A DNA stretch of 64,000 bases from NCBI GenBank assembly GCA_903913215.1, contig CAIWKE010000003.1, forward strand, positions 1-64,000, in the 5' to 3' direction. This document shows, one piece after another, positions 59,524-64,000 of this stretch. Both the position numbers and the translations under genes were made by a program. Numbering within the stretch: the stretch's first letter is position 1; each line of letters starts with the position of its first letter. The notes under the pieces were generated by a model. That model worked only from the letters and a program-made list of their open reading frames with translations, ran no database searches and was not told the DNA's origin. Source of the DNA: an uncultured Holophagaceae bacterium. Lineage in GTDB: Bacteria > Acidobacteriota > Holophagae > Holophagales > Holophagaceae.

Positions 59524-61770
59524 CTATCTCCGCCGCGCAGCGGCGGAGCCTGGAGACTCCGCCTTCGAATCAGCATCTTCGGGCAACGTCTCCAACAACA
59601 CTTTCCAGTCGAACCAGGTCTTCTGCCCCTGGATCCATTTCTCAAACCAGTTGAACTCCGCCACCATCTTCACAAGCTGGTAGCGGGGCTCCGTGAGGCC
59701 GTGGGGCATGCCGGGGTAGACCAGGTACTCCACGGGCACGCCCAGCTGCTTCAGAGCCATGTAGAGCTCGTCACTCTGGGGCTTGGGCACCCGCTGGTCC
59801 GCCTCGCCCACGTGGATCAGCGTCGGCGTCTGGGCCTGCTTGATGAACTTCAGCGCTGACTCATTGACGAAGTTGTCCCAGGCCTCGTAGGGCTTGCCGC
59901 CCAGGTAGAACTCGCGCACGGACTGGACGTCGCTTTCCGCATACATGGAGAGCCAGTTCACGGCCCCGGCCCCGGTGCTGATGGCCTTGAAGCGGTTCGT
60001 CTGCGTGAGAGTCCAGCTGGACAGGTGGCCCCCGGCGCTCCAGCCCATCATGCCCATGCGATCTGGATCTGCGAGTCCCTGCGCGATGAGGGCGTCCACC
60101 CCGCTCATGATGTCGGCGTAGGAGAGGCGCAGGAAGTTGCCGCCGATGGCCCGGGTGAAGGCCTCGCCGTAGTTCGTGGAGCCCCGGTAGTTGGGCTGGA
60201 AGACCAGGTAGCCCGCGGCGGCGTAGATGTGGGGATAGGTGACATAGCGGCCCTGGAAGGTGTTCATGTCCGCGGCCGCGGGGCCCCCGTGGAGCTGCAC
60301 GATGAGGGGGTAATTCCGGCCCGGCTCGAACCTCAGGGGCTTGATGAGGAGGCCTTCGACCTCCACGCCATCCAGGCTCTTCCAGCGCAGGGTCTCAGTG
60401 TGGCCCAGGGCCAGCTTCGCCACCTGGGGGTTCGCCCTGGAGACCTGCACCCAGCTCCCGGGTTGGCCCGCCTGATCAGCCTTGAACACCACGTAGTCCA
60501 GCGGCTTGCGGGGCTGGGTCTGGCTCAGCAGGAAGGCCCTGGCCTCGGGGTTGTAGGTGCCCGCCAGGACGCCGATCTCGTGGGTGAGCTGCCTGAGGGT
60601 GCCGTCGGCCACGGACAGCGAGAAGAGGTGCTGATCCACGCCCTGGGCCACGGTGGTGTAGAGGGTGCGGGAATCCTCGGACCAGCTGGCCTGAGCCGCG
60701 CTGAAATCCCGGCCCGCCAGCAGATTCTTCGCCGCGCCGCCCGCCGTGGGCTGCACCCAGAGCTTGCCGTTGCGCAGGCGGCCAGGCTGCTCCGGCGCCT
60801 CATAGGCCAGCCATTGGCCGTCCGGCGAGAAGGCCGAGAACTGGGCCTGGCGCTCCAGCACGCAGCGCGACTGGCCCGTGCCGAGGTCCAGCAGGTGGAG
60901 GCTGGCGGCCTCCTGCGTGATGTCTCCGGGATGCCGCAGCGCGGGCAGGGCCCGGTACGAGGCCCAGTGCCCATCCTTGGAGAGCTGGAAGCCTAGGAGC
61001 GTGATGGCCGCGCCTTCGGTCCAGCGTTTCTCAGGCTTGTCCTTCAGGTCCAGGGACCAGAGGTGCACCGGGGCCTGCTCCGGTTCTGCCAAGCGCACAT
61101 CGAACTTCTTCTCCTTGCGCTTCAGGTCGTCCTTGTCGATGCGGTCGGGGCTCGTGAAGTAGATGCGCTGGGAGTCCTCGCTGAGGCTGAAGTCCCGGAC
61201 GGGCGTGGCGTGTTTGGGCAGGGCCGTGACGGTCAGCTCCTCCGAACTCAGGTCCACCAGGGAGAGCTGACGCTCCTCGGCCTTGCCCGCGCTGAAGACC
61301 AGCCAGCGGCCATCGCGGCTGAAGGCGAAGGCGTGGACGCCCTCCTTGGCCTCCGTGAGCTTCCTGGCCTCGCCGCCCGCAAGGGCCAAGAAGTAAACCT
61401 GCTGAGTGCCATCCCGGTCGCTGAGGAAACCGAAGTGGCGGCCATCCCGGGCCCACTGGGGGGCCGTCTCGTTCTTCTCCCGGGTGAAGGTCATCTGGCG
61501 GATGGCGCCACTGCTCGTGTCGGCCACAAAGAGGTCTGTGAAGACCTTGCCGGATTTCCAGTGCGGGATGCCCACGGTGTAGACCACCTGTGTCCCATCC
61601 GGCGAGAGCTGCCCTGCCCCCACACTGCGCATGTCCATGACGTCCATGAAGGTCATGGGACGTTGGGAGGCTGCCGGCGCTTCCGGCTTGGCTGGCCCAG
61701 GAGCCTGGGCCAGTAAAGGAAAGGCTGCCAACAGCAGCCCGAGCGCGCATCCACCTGGGATTGATTTCAT
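59524..61770 (-). CDS. S9 prolyl-oligopeptidase-family peptidase, secreted
   Basis: This 748-aa protein has a signal peptide (MKSIPGGCALGLLLAAFPLLAQA) and an N-terminal beta-propeller of PD40/DPP-like repeats (SPDGTQVVYTVG, DGRHFGFLSDRDG, SRDGRWLVFSAG, SPDGQWLAYEAP). An alpha/beta-hydrolase domain follows with GWSAGGHLSSW (nucleophile Ser), HVGEADQRVP (Asp) and GMPHGLTEP (His). It resembles acylaminoacyl or dipeptidyl peptidases of the S9C type and should cleave short peptides in the periplasm. Start ATG 61770 is the signal peptide start. The last codons (GSAAARRR) overlap the palindrome CTCCGCCGCGCAGCGGCGGAG. Confidence 0.92.
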   Translation of the reverse strand: MKSIPGGCALGLLLAAFPLLAQAPGPAKPEAPAASQRPMTFMDVMDMRSVGAGQLSPDGTQVVYTVGIPHWKSGKVFTDLFVADTSSGAIRQMTFTREKNETAPQWARDGRHFGFLSDRDGTQQVYFLALAGGEARKLTEAKEGVHAFAFSRDGRWLVFSAGKAEERQLSLVDLSSEELTVTALPKHATPVRDFSLSEDSQRIYFTSPDRIDKDDLKRKEKKFDVRLAEPEQAPVHLWSLDLKDKPEKRWTEGAAITLLGFQLSKDGHWASYRALPALRHPGDITQEAASLHLLDLGTGQSRCVLERQAQFSAFSPDGQWLAYEAPEQPGRLRNGKLWVQPTAGGAAKNLLAGRDFSAAQASWSEDSRTLYTTVAQGVDQHLFSLSVADGTLRQLTHEIGVLAGTYNPEARAFLLSQTQPRKPLDYVVFKADQAGQPGSWVQVSRANPQVAKLALGHTETLRWKSLDGVEVEGLLIKPLRFEPGRNYPLIVQLHGGPAAADMNTFQGRYVTYPHIYAAAGYLVFQPNYRGSTNYGEAFTRAIGGNFLRLSYADIMSGVDALIAQGLADPDRMGMMGWSAGGHLSSWTLTQTNRFKAISTGAGAVNWLSMYAESDVQSVREFYLGGKPYEAWDNFVNESALKFIKQAQTPTLIHVGEADQRVPKPQSDELYMALKQLGVPVEYLVYPGMPHGLTEPRYQLVKMVAEFNWFEKWIQGQKTWFDWKVLLETLPEDADSKAESPGSAAARRR
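59528..59548. repeat. Palindrome at the 3' end of the S9 peptidase gene
   Basis: CTCCGCCGCGCAGCGGCGGAG is a perfect 9-bp stem hairpin. It overlaps the last codons of the peptidase gene and is the twin of a palindrome just upstream of the same gene (61842). Confidence 0.65.
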
Positions 61771-61841
61771 GGAGCCCCCAATGATTTTCACGTCATGCAA
61801 ACCATCAATCGCCACCGGAAATTCCCAGTGGTTTTTTCTCA

Positions 61842-61862
61842 CTCCGCCGCCCAGCGGCGGAG
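61842..61862. repeat. Palindrome upstream of the S9 peptidase gene
   Basis: CTCCGCCGCCCAGCGGCGGAG differs by one base in the loop from the palindrome at 59528. It lies between the divergent... actually co-directional nadC stop side (61876) and the S9 gene start, so the S9 gene is bracketed by two copies of the same hairpin. Confidence 0.65.
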
Positions 61863-61875
61863 CCCAACCAGACCC

Positions 61876-62724
61876 TCAGTCCATCCGAAGGCTCAAATCC
61901 ACCGACGGCGCACTGTGTGTGAGCGCCCCCACGCTGAGGAAGTCCACGCCGGTCTCAGCCACGGCCCGGGCCCGCTCCAGGCTCAGGTTGCCGCTGGCCT
62001 CCAGGAAGAGCCGCCGCCCGCTGCGGTCCCGCAGGGCCACGGCCTCGCGCATCTGGTCCAGGTCCATGTTGTCCAGCAGGACGCCGTCCACCTCGGGCAG
62101 TTCCAGGCAGGCCTTGAGCTGGCCGAGGTTCTCCACTTCAACCTCGATCTTCACCAGGTTTGGGGCCGAGCGCCGGCCGGACTCCACGGCGGCGCGGATG
62201 CCCCCGGCGGCGGCTAGGTGGTTCTCCTTGAGGAGGACGCCATCACCCAGGGTGAGGCGGTGGTTCACGCCGCCCCCGCAGCGCACGGCGTACTTCTCCA
62301 GCAGCTTGAGACCCGGCGTGGTCTTGCGGGTATCCAGGATGCGGGCGCCGGTGCCCTCGATGGCCTCCACGAATTTGCGGGTGAGGGTCGCCGTGCCCGA
62401 GAGGCGCTGCAGCAGGTTCAGCATGACCCGCTCCGCCAGGAGGATGCCGTGGCTGGAGCCCTCGATGCGCAGCACTTCGGTGCCCTTGGCCACCCGCTGG
62501 CCGTCCACGGCCGAAAGCACCACAGCCAGCCCAGGATCGGCCAGGTGGAAGACCTCCCGGGCCACGGACAGGCCCGCGAGGACCAGATCCCCCTTGGCCA
62601 CCACCCGGGCCACCATGGGCCTATCCGGCACGGCGGCGGTGGTCCAGTCCTGGGTGCCCCAATCCTCGCGCAGGAAGGCGCGCAGCTGGTCGCGGTAGGT
62701 CTCGGGGTGCGGCGGATGGAACAT
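61876..62724 (-). CDS. nadC: Nicotinate-nucleotide pyrophosphorylase (carboxylating)
   Basis: NadC converts quinolinate and PRPP to nicotinate mononucleotide in NAD synthesis. The 282-aa protein shows REDWGTQDWTTAAVPD, GILLAERVMLNLLQRLSGTATLTRKFVEAI, ILDTRKTTPGLKLLEKYAV, RCGGGVNHRLTLGDGVLLKENHLAAAGG, and IEVEVENLGQLKACLELPEVDGVLLDNM with LEASGNLSLERARAVAETGVDFLSVGALTHSAP at the end. All substrate-binding motifs are present. It lies upstream of the S9 gene in the same direction, separated by a hairpin. nadA and nadB are not in the window. Confidence 0.95.
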   Translation of the reverse strand: MFHPPHPETYRDQLRAFLREDWGTQDWTTAAVPDRPMVARVVAKGDLVLAGLSVAREVFHLADPGLAVVLSAVDGQRVAKGTEVLRIEGSSHGILLAERVMLNLLQRLSGTATLTRKFVEAIEGTGARILDTRKTTPGLKLLEKYAVRCGGGVNHRLTLGDGVLLKENHLAAAGGIRAAVESGRRSAPNLVKIEVEVENLGQLKACLELPEVDGVLLDNMDLDQMREAVALRDRSGRRLFLEASGNLSLERARAVAETGVDFLSVGALTHSAPSVDLSLRMD

Positions 62725-62752
62725 GGGTCACTCCGCCCACAGCGTACAACAC

Positions 62753-62930
62753 TGGAACCACGAAAGCCGCGAAAGGGCGCGAAAGCAGCGTGGATGGGTC
62801 CAACGGGGGCTGCTTCCATGGCGCCGAGGCAACACCCAGCGGTGGATTAACCGCAGAGAACGCTGAGAACGCAGAGGGTGCAGAGGAGGACCGGGCACCC
62901 TCTGCGCCCTCTGCGTCCTCTGCGGTTAAT
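62753..62930. repeat. Composite repeat region R10 (CGAAAG fragment plus CAGAGG element)
   Basis: The first part, GGAACCACGAAAGCCGCGAAAG..., ends GCGAAAGCAGCGTGGATGG, a string also present at 12377-12400. The second part is a complete element: ATTAACCGCAGAGAACGCTG (62846) pairs with CCCTCTGCGTCCTCTGCGGTTAAT (62907-62930). The region lies between nadC and the crotonase gene, and translation across it produces the AENAENAEGAEE string seen in the ORF track. Confidence 0.78.
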
Positions 62931-63017
62931 TGCTTGTTCTCAAAGCTCTCCATGACCTTCGTAGTGAGTTTTTGGCTCGACTTGGGCGACAATTCAGAAC
63001 CAAACCCGGAGCCCCCC

Positions 63018-63794
<777 letters not shown>

Positions 63795-63806
63795 GTCCGT
63801 CCAGGC

Positions 63807-63838
63807 TCAAAAAGGGCCGCCTGCGGCCGCCCTTTTGG
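63807..63838. terminator. Terminator after the crotonase gene
   Basis: AAAAAGGGC and GCCCTTTT flank a GC-rich centre (CGCCTGCGGCC), with T-rich sequence on the plus strand. It lies about 13 nt past the stop codon. Confidence 0.75.
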
Positions 63839-63919
63839 AGTTAAAAACAACTGATTGGCAGCAGGGGCATCGTCCCACTTCGGCGCATGCTGGCAGCACA
63901 GTTCCTTCGTTTTTATTAA

Positions 63920-63960
63920 CTCAGAAAAGGACGGGCCGCTTTTGCCCGTCCTTTTCTGAG
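63920..63960. terminator. 17-bp perfect hairpin, same stem as the actP terminator
   Basis: CTCAGAAAAGGACGGGC and GCCCGTCCTTTTCTGAG flank the loop cgctttt. The stem core AAAAGGACGGG matches the terminator at 32503-32539. No gene is identifiable between 63839 and the window end, so it may belong to a convergent gene beyond the edge. Confidence 0.75.
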
Positions 63961-64000
63961 CCAGGTACGGTTATCGCTTGGAACCCGGCACACCAAGCGC

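Overview
This 64 kb window reads as a contiguous, GC-rich, gene-dense bacterial chromosome segment. I see no prophage, plasmid backbone, transposase, CRISPR array, rRNA or tRNA. The gene content fits an anaerobic or facultative heterotroph: a B12-dependent class II ribonucleotide reductase, phosphotransbutyrylase and butyrate kinase, a crotonase and a short-chain-type acyl-CoA dehydrogenase, an acetate symporter, and large secreted tricorn-like (S41) and S9 peptidases. The protein sequences remind me of Acidobacteriota class Holophagae (Geothrix/Holophaga type). That placement is inference from general resemblance, not from a search.

Layout. 0.2-12.3 kb: a TIGR02757 (DUF2400) protein, an SRP RNA gene on the minus strand, nrdJ, a double cNMP-fold protein, malate dehydrogenase, the transglycosylase mtgA, ilvA behind a leader-peptide attenuator, and an M29-like aminopeptidase. 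12.6-24.9 kb: a tricorn-like protease; the coupled set tfoX-like/GNAT/rsmE; ptb; a nitroreductase; a fused phosphotransacylase-butyrate kinase; and a flotillin-like SPFH protein. 24.9-32.5 kb: a TPR protein, a TlpA-type thioredoxin, a class II aldolase next to mtnA, a hybrid histidine kinase, and DUF485-actP. 32.5-41.3 kb: a Uma2-type nuclease, a DEDDh exonuclease paired with a cNMP-CBS-DUF294 protein, and an Arn-like envelope cluster (ArnA dehydrogenase homologue, two ArnT-like transferases, a small EmrE/ArnE-like membrane protein) with a small 11-mer repeat protein among them. 41.4-49.4 kb: cinA-plsY-gpsA, several small membrane or hypothetical proteins, DinB, pyruvate kinase and a Fis-type regulator. 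49.4-64 kb: two coupled, aberrant GAPDH paralogues, a BaiN-like flavoprotein, purE, a LipB-Nudix fusion, a membrane histidine kinase, acyl-CoA dehydrogenase, TolC, an S9 peptidase, nadC and enoyl-CoA hydratase.

How the genes work together. Ptb, the Pta-Buk fusion, crotonase and acyl-CoA dehydrogenase together outline reversible C4 acyl-CoA metabolism with ATP formation at the kinase. ActP handles acetate uptake. The aldolase-MtnA pair suggests oxygen-independent salvage of 5'-deoxynucleoside by-products. The Arn-like cluster suggests aminosugar-type decoration of lipid A or another lipid-linked glycan.

The most striking non-genic signal is a family of about ten inverted-repeat elements. Their arms are built from short quasi-tandem units (CACGAAGA, CAGAGG, CACCAAG, CACAAAG, CGCGAAAG). 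Within an element both arms use the same unit, and several are flanked by GATCAGTT. One lies in frame inside a glycosyltransferase gene. Other highlights are a textbook isoleucine attenuator, a GAPDH paralogue without its catalytic cysteine, two gene fusions and a secreted protein made of six exact-length 11-residue repeats.
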